Shown: positions 18,136 through 26,490 of the stretch, one piece after another
Layout of the letters: every line of letters starts with the position of its first letter
Position numbering within the stretch: the first letter of the stretch is position 1
Origin: Cognatundibacterium luofuense
GTDB taxonomy: Bacteria; Pseudomonadota; Gammaproteobacteria; Burkholderiales; Burkholderiaceae_D
Reading direction: 5' to 3'
Length of the DNA: 64,000 bases
Assembly (NCBI RefSeq): GCF_018139685.1
Contig: NZ_JAGSPN010000013.1
Span: 62,001 to 126,000 of the forward strand
The notes under the pieces: model-generated
Told to the model about the DNA's origin: nothing
The model's database searches: none
Seen by the model: the letters and a program-made list of their open reading frames with translations, nothing else
Program-made: the position numbers and the translations under genes

Positions 18136-18666
18136 TTATTCAGCAGATCCGCCGGTAATCTGCTCAAACAAACCGACATCGCCGTGTATCTTCGCCAACA
18201 GCATTGCGCCTTCCAGCATCGCCATCTGACGTAAAGCCTGCTGCGCGGCTTGCTCCGGCCTGATTCCGCTTTGCTGCACAATACGTTCCGCCAGCCATTG
18301 CTGGGTGCGTTCAAAAAATGCCCGCGTTGCCTGCCGGACTTCGGGCGGCAAACCATCTCCTTCGGCTGCGAGCAAGCCGCACAGACACATCATGCCACTG
18401 CTTTGCAGCGAGGCCTGAAACGCCTGCTGCACCACAGTTTGCGCTGGCAAAGCAGATGTCGCCGTTTGATCCAGCGCCTCCAGAAAGCGCCGCGTGTAAC
18501 GCTCTACCAGCTCTGTGCCCAGATCCGGCTTGGTTTTGAAATGGTAGTGAACGCTTGCACTTTTAATCCCGACCTTATCGGCCAGATCACGGAAGCTGAA
18601 GTGGTTATAGCCGCCTTCACGCACCATAACTTCCGCAACATCTAACAACTGTTCTTTCACTGACAT
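18136..18666 (-). CDS. TetR-family repressor
   Basis: 176 residues with an N-terminal TetR helix-turn-helix (FSFRDLADKVGIKSASVHYHFKTK, about 23-46). It is divergent from the SDR/OsmC/bicupin genes across a 299-base gap packed with TATC/GATA palindromes, which makes self-regulation and control of those genes very likely. A candidate -10 TATAAT for it lies at 18776-18781 on the minus strand, touching the perfect palindrome. The effector is unknown. Confidence 0.9.
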   Translation of the reverse strand: MSVKEQLLDVAEVMVREGGYNHFSFRDLADKVGIKSASVHYHFKTKPDLGTELVERYTRRFLEALDQTATSALPAQTVVQQAFQASLQSSGMMCLCGLLAAEGDGLPPEVRQATRAFFERTQQWLAERIVQQSGIRPEQAAQQALRQMAMLEGAMLLAKIHGDVGLFEQITGGSAE

Positions 18667-18680
18667 AGGGTTTCCTGCGA

Positions 18681-18894
18681 ATCAATAGATAGGTTGGCCT
18701 GATTCCGTTTGAGACAGAAATCACGCATTGACAGGCAGTGTACACAAGCTACCGATAGATAGGAAGAAAACAGCAATTATAACCTATCTATAGATAGGTA
18801 ACCATCCTTTATCGCAAATCTATCTATCGATAGGTATTGACCGAAACACGAGCAAAACCTACACTGGCGTCACTTACCTATCACTTGATAGACA
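18681..18894. promoter_or_regulatory. Array of TetR operator-like palindromes
   Basis: The perfect 18-bp palindrome ACCTATCTATAGATAGGT lies at 18782-18799. Related sites are at 18749-18765 (CTACCGATAGATAGG), 18818-18837 (CTATCTATCGATAGGT) and 18876-18894 (ACCTATCacttGATAG), with a half site at 18684-18695. Five elements in 214 bases is unusually dense. They cover promoters for both the repressor and the divergent SDR gene. Confidence 0.8.
18837..18865 (+). promoter_or_regulatory. Sigma-70-type promoter of the SDR unit
   Basis: TTGACC (18837-18842), a 17-base spacer and TACACT (18860-18865), overlapped on its upstream edge by an operator palindrome and followed by another at 18876. Transcription would begin about 95 bases before the SDR start codon. 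Confidence 0.6.
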
Positions 18895-18965
18895 ACTGGT
18901 AGACGAGTACAAACCGCTCCCTACGGGACGGAAACTTTCAATCTCAGACACAAAGGAAACTCATC

Positions 18966-19736
18966 ATGTTGAACAAAAATGCAATCGCACTGATCGTTGG
19001 CGGCTCTTCCGGCATGGGCAAAGAAACTGCACGCCGTTTATTGCAACAAGGCGTCAGCGTACAAATTCTGGCACACGATGCAGCATCGCTGGCACAGGCC
19101 AAAACGGAACTGGAAGCCGAAACCGGTACTCCCGTCGAAACCCTGCAAACTGATTTGTACGACCAGACACAAGTGAATGCGCTGATTGCGCGTATTCAGG
19201 CAGAACAACGTCATATCGCCTATCTGGTCAACGCTGCAGGTTTTTTCAAACCGGTGAGTTTTCTGGAGCACAGCAGCCGCGATTACGATTTACAAATGGA
19301 TATTAACAAAGCATTTTTCTTCATCACGCAGGCTGTTGCGCAAAATATGCGTCAGCATGGCGGTGGCGCGATTGTGAATATCGGTTCGATGTGGGCGCAT
19401 CAGGCAGTGAAAGCAACACCGTCTTCTGCTTACTCGATGCAAAAAGCCGGTCTGCACGCGCTGACGCAGCATCTGGCAATGGAACTGGCAGATTACGGTA
19501 TCCGCGCCAATGCAGTCGCACCGGCGGTTGTGATGTCCACCATTTATAAATCGTTTATTGCAGAAGACCAGATCAAATCGACACTGCAGGGCTTTAACAA
19601 TTTCCATCCTATCGGCCGCATCGGCACACCGGACGATATCGCGAATGCGATTCTGTTCCTGTTGTCGGATCAGGCCGGCTGGATCACCGGCACGGTGCTG
19701 GATGTGGATGGTGGTGTGATGGCTGGTCGTAACTGA
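18966..19736 (+). CDS. Short-chain dehydrogenase/reductase
   Basis: 256 residues. The cofactor loop reads [10 protein letters not shown] in place of the usual TGxxxGxG. NAAG is in place, the catalytic Ser is in NIGSMW, and the YxxxK pair is in SAYSMQKAG. The C-terminal [20 protein letters not shown] is typical of NAD(P)(H)-dependent classical SDRs. AAAGGAAA precedes the ATG. First gene of the unit repressed by the adjacent TetR; OsmC follows after 14 bases. Substrate unknown; carbonyl or quinone detoxification is an inference from the OsmC and cupin partners. Confidence 0.88.
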   Translation: MLNKNAIALIVGGSSGMGKETARRLLQQGVSVQILAHDAASLAQAKTELEAETGTPVETLQTDLYDQTQVNALIARIQAEQRHIAYLVNAAGFFKPVSFLEHSSRDYDLQMDINKAFFFITQAVAQNMRQHGGGAIVNIGSMWAHQAVKATPSSAYSMQKAGLHALTQHLAMELADYGIRANAVAPAVVMSTIYKSFIAEDQIKSTLQGFNNFHPIGRIGTPDDIANAILFLLSDQAGWITGTVLDVDGGVMAGRN

Positions 19737-19750
19737 AACGGGGCACCAAC

Positions 19751-20293
19751 ATGATGAATGATATCGATACTGCTGCACTGCAAGCGCTGGCGGAAAGTAT
19801 TGCGGCAGATCCGGCCAAAGGCAAAATGGCCTTTGATGTGAAAACCGAATGGCGCGGCCAGTTCCGCACAGTGACACAACCGCAAACCATTACGCTCGGT
19901 GAGCAAGTGATAGCGCGTGATCTGGACATTCATGCCGATGAACCACCGGCTTTGTTTGGTCAGGACAACGGCGCCAATCCGCAGGAATTATTACTGGCGG
20001 CATTGAACAGTTGTATGTCTGTCGGCTATGTTGCCGGTGCGGCAATGCGCGGCATTACGCTGAGCAAACTGGAAATCCGTACCAAAGGTACGCTGGATTT
20101 ACGCGGTTTTCTGGGGCTGGATGCGACGGTGCCCGCCGGATATGAACAACTGCATTACGAAGTCACGATTGCCGGTAACGGCACGGCCGAACAGTTTGCA
20201 GAAATCCATGCGGACGTCGTGCGCTTGTCACCTAACCGTTTCAATCTGGCCAATGCCATCCGGCTGGAAGCAGAACTGATCGTATCCGACTAA
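19751..20293 (+). CDS. OsmC-like protein lacking the second conserved Cys
   Basis: 180 residues. The OsmC/Ohr hallmark ELLLAALNSCMSVGYVAG, with the first redox Cys, is present. Where peroxide-reducing members carry a second Cys (usually CPxS in the C-terminal helix), this one reads LSPNRFNLANA, so a standard two-Cys peroxidase cycle is not expected. It follows the SDR gene by 14 bases and precedes the bicupin by 56. Probably part of a stress or detoxification unit under TetR control. Confidence 0.82.
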   Translation: MMNDIDTAALQALAESIAADPAKGKMAFDVKTEWRGQFRTVTQPQTITLGEQVIARDLDIHADEPPALFGQDNGANPQELLLAALNSCMSVGYVAGAAMRGITLSKLEIRTKGTLDLRGFLGLDATVPAGYEQLHYEVTIAGNGTAEQFAEIHADVVRLSPNRFNLANAIRLEAELIVSD

Positions 20294-20303
20294 AATCTGA
20301 CCC

Positions 20304-20329
20304 GCCCGCCGGTATTCGCACCGGCGGGC
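20304..20329 (+). terminator. Strong hairpin between osmC-like and cupin genes
   Basis: A perfect 10-bp GC-rich stem (20304-20313 with 20320-20329) with a 6-base loop and no T run. It may reduce read-through or protect the upstream message; it is not a canonical terminator. Confidence 0.5.
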
Positions 20330-20349
20330 ACTTATCCGAAGAGCTGACT

Positions 20350-21048
20350 ATGTCCGACATTCACCGTCTGCGCGCTGACTGGCAACAGCGTGAAGTAATA
20401 CTGCCGCAGGATTATCAATTTATTCCGTCACCGGAAGCACAGGTCGAACGCATGATGCTGGACCGCGTCGGCGCTGAACAAGCGATTGCCACCAGCATTG
20501 TGCGTTACGCACCAGGCAGCCGTTTTCCGGTGCATGAACACGGACGCGGTGAAGAAATACTGGTACTGGAAGGCGATTTTTGTGATGAAAGCGGCGAATA
20601 CCCTGCGGGCAGTTATCTGCGCAATCCACCTGGTAGTCATCACGCACCGTACAGCCTTCACGGTGCGACGATTTTCGTTAAGCTGCGTCAGTTTCATCCG
20701 GAAGACCGGAGCGATATGCGCATCAATACCCGTGCTGCAAACTGGTATCCGGGACTTGTTTCCGGTCTTAGCGTGCTACCACTGCACGAATTTGACGGGG
20801 TGAATACCGCACTGGTGCGCTGGGCACCAGACACCCGCTTCAATCTGCATACCCATCCGGGCGGGGAAGAAATTCTGGTACTGGAAGGTGTGTTTCATGA
20901 TGAACACGGCAGCTATCCGGCTGGCAGCTGGCTGCGCAGCCCGCGCTGGAGCCGCCACCAGCCTTTCACCGGCAAAGAAGGCGCACTGATTTATGTGAAG
21001 ACCGGCCATGTCGGTCTGGCGGAAGACTACGCGGCGCTGTATCCGTAA
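20350..21048 (+). CDS. Two-domain cupin of the ChrR/anti-sigma cupin type
   Basis: 232 residues made of two similar cupin halves. Each has HxH..EEILVLEG, then a (C/H)DE..G.YPAGS.LR motif: HEHGRGEEILVLEG in the first, HTHPGGEEILVLEG in the second. The metal-binding His/Glu set is intact in both. No anti-sigma N-terminal domain is present, so it resembles a free ChrR-like bicupin rather than a sigma-factor regulator. Last gene of the TetR-controlled unit. Confidence 0.85.
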   Translation: MSDIHRLRADWQQREVILPQDYQFIPSPEAQVERMMLDRVGAEQAIATSIVRYAPGSRFPVHEHGRGEEILVLEGDFCDESGEYPAGSYLRNPPGSHHAPYSLHGATIFVKLRQFHPEDRSDMRINTRAANWYPGLVSGLSVLPLHEFDGVNTALVRWAPDTRFNLHTHPGGEEILVLEGVFHDEHGSYPAGSWLRSPRWSRHQPFTGKEGALIYVKTGHVGLAEDYAALYP

Positions 21049-21080
21049 CATATCATTTGCAGCGCCGGTATTTGTTCAGA

Positions 21081-21956
21081 TTATTGCTGCGCCGGAGCAG
21101 GCTGTGCGTTCTGACGGATGAAATCGCAGTAAGCAGTTTTTACCGGCGTACTCTGCAGCAGATTGGTGTGCGTGCCGCCGGGTACAGAAACCCAATGCTT
21201 GCGTGCTGACGGTAAGGCATCAAACACTTGCCGTCCCAGATTTTCCGGTGTCTGGGTATCGGCTGTGCCAGCAATCACCAGTGCCGGATGAGTATATTTG
21301 CTGACGGCGGCCAGATTATCGATCGCCGCCATGCCATCGCTCAGACGAAAATCCATCAGCACCTGCACCCATGACGGCAAACGCTGCAACATCGCAGCCT
21401 GCATGCTGCTGGCAGTGGCTTGCAGTATGATCGCTTGCGGCTGGCGTTGCTGCGCCAGATACGCCGTCATAAAGCTTCCCATCGAATAGCCGTGTACAAA
21501 CAGATGGCCCTGCGTTTGCTGAAGGTAATGATCGTAAATTTTCAGACTGTCCGATTTCAGCGTTTCTGCACTGTGCTCACCATTGCTGCGGCCAAACCCG
21601 CGATAGTCAAACATCAGAAGATTCACCGGACAATTCGCCACCAGCCGCGCCATGCTGCGCACCGCATTATCAATATGATCGCCGCCACCGGGAAAATACA
21701 ATACCGTCGCAACCGCCTGTGGCTGTATGATACGCAATCCACCCAGACGCACATCGGGCGCAACATCCAGTGTTTCCGTCGCCAGCACCGCGTCCGGCAT
21801 CAGGCTGTGCAATGCCGCCTGATCAAACGGTTTATCGACACGGTAACCACTGAGACGATCAGGTTTCATCACGTCATTGTCGGTCACATGCCAGGTCGCG
21901 CAACCGGCTGACATCAGCGCTACTGACAGGATCAGAATTGATTTTGAGATTTTCAC
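21081..21956 (-). CDS. Alpha/beta hydrolase lipoprotein
   Basis: 291 residues with a lipoprotein signal (LMSAGC, Cys19). The fold marks are LYFPGGGDHI (oxyanion region), FDYRGFGRSNGE, the nucleophile elbow GYSMG with Ser158, GTADTQTP for the Asp region and GGTHTNLL for the catalytic His. Substrate unknown. Monocistronic on the minus strand, convergent with the bicupin gene. Confidence 0.85.
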   Translation of the reverse strand: MKISKSILILSVALMSAGCATWHVTDNDVMKPDRLSGYRVDKPFDQAALHSLMPDAVLATETLDVAPDVRLGGLRIIQPQAVATVLYFPGGGDHIDNAVRSMARLVANCPVNLLMFDYRGFGRSNGEHSAETLKSDSLKIYDHYLQQTQGHLFVHGYSMGSFMTAYLAQQRQPQAIILQATASSMQAAMLQRLPSWVQVLMDFRLSDGMAAIDNLAAVSKYTHPALVIAGTADTQTPENLGRQVFDALPSARKHWVSVPGGTHTNLLQSTPVKTAYCDFIRQNAQPAPAQQ

Positions 21957-22056
21957 AGGTCACCGGTGATAGAGAAACACCGGCAGCACTGTAACAGAAT
22001 GCCATCTGTGCACCTGTACACGCGGCACAACAGATGGCGAAAGAGAAGAAATATAA

Positions 22057-22554
22057 TCAGGCAGTCTGCAACTTCCCGCGACGCAGTAAGCGGCAAACAA
22101 TGTTATCCGCACTCCAGCGACCACCGCCCTGCGTCAGCGTTGCCAGCAACATACAGGCCATCATCAGCGGCAGTTTGAAGCCTTGTCCCATATCGGTTTC
22201 AATCTGGTCCCAGCCTGCAAAACCCAGATCAAAATGCACGGTGTACACTGCTACCCAGGTGATAAACAGCAAGCCCAGCGATGCCAGACGGGTTTGTAAT
22301 CCGATGAGCAACAGAACACCGAACACGGTTTCGCCCAGCCCTGCTGCGACCCAGTTCTGGTCTTCCGACAATAATCTCACCGGAAACGGAAAGCTCAGAT
22401 TCACAAACCATTCCGGTGCCAGCCTGCCATGATGCAGCTTCATCAGACCAGCATGTAAAAACTCCTGAGCCAGCCAGATGCGTAATGCGAGCAAACCCAG
22501 TCCATCACTGGCTTCACGCAGTTTCGCGGGCAATGAAAGCCAAAAATTCTTCAT
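22057..22554 (-). CDS. bufD: DoxX-family membrane protein of the bufferin operon
   Basis: 165 residues from ATG 22554, with GGAG upstream; a longer frame to 22605 is open but lies inside the preceding gene. Four hydrophobic segments fit DoxX (GLLALRIWLAQEFLHAGLMK, then GLGETVFGVLLLIG, LFITWVAVYTVH and LPLMMACMLLA). It overlaps the end of bufC by 41 bases and is the last gene of the compact bufABCD set. In bufferin operons the DoxX member is an inner-membrane partner of unsettled biochemical role. Confidence 0.88.
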   Translation of the reverse strand: MKNFWLSLPAKLREASDGLGLLALRIWLAQEFLHAGLMKLHHGRLAPEWFVNLSFPFPVRLLSEDQNWVAAGLGETVFGVLLLIGLQTRLASLGLLFITWVAVYTVHFDLGFAGWDQIETDMGQGFKLPLMMACMLLATLTQGGGRWSADNIVCRLLRRGKLQTA

Positions 22555-22786
22555 GTAAATCTCCGTAATACGGTGAAGTCCAGGCTGACTGGCGGATGAA
22601 AGCAATCATCAGCGCTTTCCAGTCGTCTTCACCCATTTGTTCACGCATTTCAGGGTAATGCGCTTCTATCATCTGACTGACACCGATATACACCAGATGC
22701 CGGTAAGCGCGCATGCCAGCGTCGCTGTAACCCGCCGGAATCTCGTCACTCTGCCATCTCAGATAGCGATAGAACTCTGCAGACAT
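22514..22786 (-). CDS. bufC: Short BufC-type partner protein (DUF2063 N-domain only)
   Basis: 90 residues resembling only the N-terminal DUF2063 domain of the usual, much longer MNIO partner (FYRYLRWQ, then YRHLVYIGVSQMIEAHYPEMRE, then WKALMIAFI). AAGGAG precedes the ATG. The gene overlaps bufB by 28 bases and bufD by 41, so it is a true member of the operon. There is no sign of a frameshifted remainder downstream, since the next frame is bufD. The partner recruits precursor peptide to the MNIO enzyme in known systems; here a minimal version is inferred. Confidence 0.85.
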   Translation of the reverse strand: MSAEFYRYLRWQSDEIPAGYSDAGMRAYRHLVYIGVSQMIEAHYPEMREQMGEDDWKALMIAFIRQSAWTSPYYGDLHEEFLAFIARETA

Positions 22787-23541
22787 TGCAGCTCCTTATT
22801 CAGCGTATTCAGATCCGGCACATCGTTATCCCATTCCAGCAACACAGGAATCCCGTTTTGCTGATTCAGTTCGCGCGCCAGTCGCTGCACCGGCGCTTCC
22901 ACCGGCTGACTGTGGGTATCCATGTACAAACCAAAGCGCTGATCAAATTCATGTCCGGCAACATGGATGTAAGCCACACGCTGTAAATCCAGCTGCGCGA
23001 TAAAATCCTGCGGTGTTCCGGTACGGTGATTTTTATCGTTCACCGCAATATTGTTCAGATCCAGCAACAGGCGGCAATCTGCCAGCCGCAAAACTTCTGC
23101 GACAAATTCCACCTCCGGTAAATCACCGGTATTGGTGTACCAGGTAATGTTTTCCACCGCCATCTGCCGCCCCAGCACATCCTGTACGGCACGCACCCGG
23201 TCGGCCACGCGGCGCGCTTCCTGCAGCGTGAACGGCACCGGAAACAAATCATACAAATGGCCGCTGTCACCGGTTGCAGATAAGTGATCGGAATACACCG
23301 GCGCACCAATATCTTCAATCAGGGCGCGGATTTCGCGCAGAAATGTCTGGTCCAGCGGCGCTGTTCCTGCCAGATTCAGCGAAACACCGTGCAGATACAC
23401 AGGCCGCCCGCTTTCTATCAGGCGATACAAAGGATTGCGGTCTTTGCGTATCCAGTTTTCCGGTGCCACTTCAAAAAACGATGCCGCTATTGCCGCCGCA
23501 TCCCAGTCCAGCATTTCTTTGCGATAACCCACGCCTATCAT
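22759..23541 (-). CDS. bufB: MNIO-family (DUF692) iron oxidase of bufferin maturation
   Basis: 260 residues covering the DUF692 barrel from GVGYRKEMLDW to LLEWDNDVPDL. Conserved metal-ligand segments are present: YLHGVSLNL, PVYSDHLSATGD, ENITWYTN, LLLDLNNIAVN and YIHVAGHE. MNIO enzymes use iron clusters to oxidise Cys residues of precursor peptides, giving thiooxazole-type copper ligands in bufferins. GGAG precedes ATG 23541. It lies 13 bases after the precursor gene and overlaps bufC. Confidence 0.93.
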   Translation of the reverse strand: MIGVGYRKEMLDWDAAAIAASFFEVAPENWIRKDRNPLYRLIESGRPVYLHGVSLNLAGTAPLDQTFLREIRALIEDIGAPVYSDHLSATGDSGHLYDLFPVPFTLQEARRVADRVRAVQDVLGRQMAVENITWYTNTGDLPEVEFVAEVLRLADCRLLLDLNNIAVNDKNHRTGTPQDFIAQLDLQRVAYIHVAGHEFDQRFGLYMDTHSQPVEAPVQRLARELNQQNGIPVLLEWDNDVPDLNTLNKELQCLQSSIAI

Positions 23542-23554
23542 GACGAACTCCGGC

Positions 23555-23857
23555 TTATTTCTTGGCGCAGGAAGCTTCTTTTTTGGAGCAGCTGGCTTCT
23601 TTTTCTTTCTTAGAGCAGGAAGCCTCTTTCTCTTTTTTGGAGCACGACGCTTCTTTCTTAGAACAGCTGCCTTCTTTCTTCGAGCAGGAAGCTTCTTTTT
23701 TCTCAGTGGTTTGCGTCGTTTCCGTGGTTTCCGTTTTCTTCACGGTTTCTTTTTTGCCGCAGGTACCTTTGCCGCAAGTGGATTGTGCAACGGCACCGGC
23801 AGAAGCAGTGGAAGCGATGATGGCAGCAGCGATAGCAGCGAGGGATTTAACAGACAT
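23555..23857 (-). CDS. bufA: Bufferin precursor with CSKK repeats
   Basis: 100 residues from ATG 23857, with AAGGAG upstream; the frame is open further but the signal begins here. A Sec signal peptide (about 1-25, ending AVA-Q) is followed by CGKGTCGKK, then a T/E/K-rich linker and six Cys in a tandem CSKKE-type repeat. The eight cysteines lie in a lysine- and glutamate-rich, otherwise simple sequence. It is first in the operon, just before the MNIO gene. Bufferins are secreted, Cys-modified peptides that bind copper. The repeated CSKK array differs from the few-Cys EGKCG type I know. Confidence 0.9.
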   Translation of the reverse strand: MSVKSLAAIAAAIIASTASAGAVAQSTCGKGTCGKKETVKKTETTETTQTTEKKEASCSKKEGSCSKKEASCSKKEKEASCSKKEKEASCSKKEASCAKK

Positions 23858-24074
23858 GAGGATCTCCTTGGTTTGGTTTAAAAAGCGGCGAAACATTCGC
23901 AGCACGGAAACTCAGTCGCCCCTTTCACGGGATTCCTTACACACGCCGGCAAATTTTTTTTAAAACTTTTCTGGCTCAGATTTTTACCCGCGTTTTCCGT
24001 ACCGCATTTTCGCCACAACGGAGTTATACGCCAGCCAGTGACGACTGTCACTCTGCAGAAATCGTCATTCGTGA

Positions 24075-24150
24075 TTTACGGAGGTCCAGACTTTCTGCCG
24101 ACGACCGCCGGGTTGCTGTGCGGAATGCCGCATTTGGGGCAAAAATTGGG
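24075..24150 (+). repeat. Interspersed repeat, copy B
   Basis: Matches the repeat family core GACTTTCTGCCGACGACCG followed by GCTGTGCGGAATGCCGCATTTG. Its left flank TTTACGGAG also matches copy E in reverse complement. It lies upstream of the dioxygenase gene and about 220 bases upstream of the bufferin start. Confidence 0.7.
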
Positions 24151-24285
24151 TTTTGAGGCTTTTACCGGATGTCCGGGAGGGCTTTGGATCATTCTGACGG
24201 CGGTCGAACCCAGTATCCCGCCTTGATGCAATGCACAGATCAGGCTAAGCTGCCCGTCTCCCAGCGTGCCGGATGACACCGATTT

Positions 24286-24954
24286 ATGCCCGTTCAGCAA
24301 TTGCAACAACAAGGTTACGCCCGTATTCCCGCCGTACTCAGCGCTGCGGCATGCGAACAGCTCGTTACACCGCTGCTGCAGACGACAATCAGCGGCGGTA
24401 CCCGCTGCATGTTGCATCAGCCGTGGTGCGCTGCGCTGGCAGACGGACTGCGTCATCACCCCGTATTACAAACCCTGCTCGGCGACAACGACCATCCGGT
24501 GCAATGTACCTATTTTGAGAAATCTGCCAGCCGCAACTGGTTAGTCAGCCTGCATCAGGACCTCAGCATTCCCGTCCGGCAACGGTGCAATCATCCTGCA
24601 CTGAGTGGCTGGTCAGCAAAGGAAGGCATGCTGTTTGTACAGCCGCCCGACAGTGTGCTGGCAAACATGCTGGCACTGCGTCTGCATCTGGATGATTGCG
24701 GAGAACACGATGGCGCACTGGTCGTCATTCCCGGCAGCCATACGCAGGGCAAGCAAACGACGGAGCAAGCAATCGCCAGCCGCGAACAGCAAGGCCAGAT
24801 CCTGTGCACCGCTGCCAGAGGCGACATCATCGCCATGCGCCCGCTGACCCTGCACGCCTCGTCCAAATCCAGCGGCATCAGCCAGCGCCGCGTGCTGCAC
24901 TTCCTGTTCGGGCCGCGCAGCCTGCCATTTGGGCTGGAGTGGGCAAGTATTTAG
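24286..24954 (+). CDS. Phytanoyl-CoA dioxygenase-family protein
   Basis: 222 residues. The non-heme iron facial triad is suggested by LRLHLDD and the distal LTLHAS, with ALVVIPGSH and GDIIAMRPL as typical family segments. It belongs to the PhyH-like Fe(II)/2-oxoglutarate oxygenases of unknown substrate. Its stop codon TAG (24952-24954) is formed by the left end of a 269-bp MITE, so the original C-terminus may have been trimmed or altered by the insertion. Confidence 0.8.
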   Translation: MPVQQLQQQGYARIPAVLSAAACEQLVTPLLQTTISGGTRCMLHQPWCAALADGLRHHPVLQTLLGDNDHPVQCTYFEKSASRNWLVSLHQDLSIPVRQRCNHPALSGWSAKEGMLFVQPPDSVLANMLALRLHLDDCGEHDGALVVIPGSHTQGKQTTEQAIASREQQGQILCTAARGDIIAMRPLTLHASSKSSGISQRRVLHFLFGPRSLPFGLEWASI

Positions 24955-25222
24955 AACTCATTTCATAAATAGCCACGAGTGCGAACGCGAGGTGCTGGGA
25001 GGCAGTGCGCGGCGTCGTTGCGCAGCACAGGCTGGTGCCTGTGCAAGCGACGCAACAAAGCAATGCGCCCGGCACCTCCGTTCCCGAAGGGTTTGCCTCA
25101 TAGCGCACGCTGGACAGCGTTGGACGCGTTGTGAATAGCACCGCTATTCACTGCCTCGCCCGCCTTGCCAGCCCGCGCTATGAGACAAACGCATCTCGCG
25201 GGTATTTATGAAATGAGTTCTA
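24952..25222. mobile_element. 269-bp MITE, copy 1
   Basis: The 269 bases from 24953 to 25221 have perfect 19-bp terminal inverted repeats (AGAACTCATTTCATAAATA and its complement), flanked by TA on both sides if the repeat is read from GAACTC. Inside are several hairpins, including GTGAATAGC/GCTATTCAC at 25131-25151 and GCACAGGC/GCCTGTGC. No transposase is encoded. A second copy of exactly the same length, with about seven differences, lies at 32100-32368. Small open frames inside it are not genes. Confidence 0.88.
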
Positions 25223-25324
25223 AGCAATGCTTGCAAACAAAAAGCCCGGGGCGGAATTGCCACGGGCTTTTTGTTCAGCAGCGTCTTACTGCCAAAGGAA
25301 AACTGGTTTCCGGCGTGAGTTGAA

Positions 25325-26332
25325 TCAAAACTCCAACTGGCCGCAAGGCACGCTGAGTACGATATTCGAACCAACAATTTTTTCACGGGTATTTTTATCG
25401 ACCTGCAATTCCACCTCTTTTAACCAGTCCAGAAACGGCTGGCGGGCACCGTCAAAACTATCCAGTTGCCGCACACTATTTGCGAGATAAGGCTTGTTAT
25501 AAATCAGTTTGACATCGAAAGGACAAGACATCGTGTTGAAATCAAATTTTGCCGGTTTAGTATCCGCTTTGGAAAATTTCAGAAAGCCAGCCAGCGGACC
25601 GTTCTTCAGCAACATTTTTTCCGTATCTGCAAAAACGAATTTGTAATGAATCGTTGTTTCAAAAGGCTCGTCACCGAGACAGGAAACACGTAAATCTTCT
25701 GCATAACTCGTCACAGAATTATTAAAGTCGGATTGTCCGGAGGTCGCGATAAGAGTCACTTCCGGTGCTGTATCCGGTTTTGTAAAACGCAGGGTGGCAA
25801 ACACGTGCGCCTCACGACCATCACGCCGTGCGCTGGCTGGAAAAACCGGAATGCTACCTGGCTTAGTATGTGCCAGACATGCGCTGTACTTTGCTCTGTC
25901 CCTCAGCACAGGATCTACAACTGGCAGTGCTTTTGCAGATTTTTGCTCCGATCCGTTGAATTCAAATTTCTGTCTGAGCACCACTTTCGCCTGACTACTA
26001 TCCATACATGTCAGGCGCATGTTACTTGCGTAGTTTCTGACTTCAGCAGTAAACGCGGCTGGCGGTTTTGCGCCTTCAAAACGCACCTCTGGTCCCCGGT
26101 CCGGTGCAGTAAAACTGAATACGGCATCAACACGCACACCGACATCCGTCGCTTCAGCATCCTTAGGATAAGCGATTGCAGTTGGTGAACCGGATACAAA
26201 ACTCAGGCAATCCAGCCATTTCGAAGCAGGAGGAATCACAGCATGCGCCTTCGCCTGCTGCCCCGTTCCGGCTAATACAGCTGCCAATGCCAACACTGCC
26301 AAAGCATGTTGTTTCACGAAAAATGTGCTCAT
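25325..26332 (-). CDS. Secreted protein with an internal duplication
   Basis: 335 residues from ATG 26332, where the signal peptide (ending AKA-H) begins; the frame continues upstream to 26401. Two similar modules of about 110 residues follow: each has a Cys-Leu opening, an FT(A/K)PD..PEV segment, then YA.(N/D)(M/L)R(L/V)(T/S)C and a basic KF(E/V)F strand. This recalls TonB-C-like folds but I do not recognise the family. A third, divergent part ends the protein. Monocistronic; it ends about 100 bases from the MITE. Confidence 0.75.
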   Translation of the reverse strand: MSTFFVKQHALAVLALAAVLAGTGQQAKAHAVIPPASKWLDCLSFVSGSPTAIAYPKDAEATDVGVRVDAVFSFTAPDRGPEVRFEGAKPPAAFTAEVRNYASNMRLTCMDSSQAKVVLRQKFEFNGSEQKSAKALPVVDPVLRDRAKYSACLAHTKPGSIPVFPASARRDGREAHVFATLRFTKPDTAPEVTLIATSGQSDFNNSVTSYAEDLRVSCLGDEPFETTIHYKFVFADTEKMLLKNGPLAGFLKFSKADTKPAKFDFNTMSCPFDVKLIYNKPYLANSVRQLDSFDGARQPFLDWLKEVELQVDKNTREKIVGSNIVLSVPCGQLEF

Positions 26333-26490
26333 ATACAATTCAATAATTGAAAAACATGCACATTCTAACGAGCAGGACTGCAATTTCCGTAAAAACAACA
26401 TGGTAATTTTCAGACAATATTACCTATTTACAACAATTCGTTTTTGATTATTGATTTCGTGACTGGTGGCGGAAGCAGGCGCAGGTCGCT

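Noticed and set aside
20304-20329. Hairpin as a riboswitch of the bicupin gene
   Set aside because: It is a simple 10-bp stem with a small loop and no conserved aptamer structure.
24878-25141. Frame shared with 31854-32288 (similar proteins)
   Set aside because: The similarity comes from the duplicated MITE DNA, not from a conserved gene.
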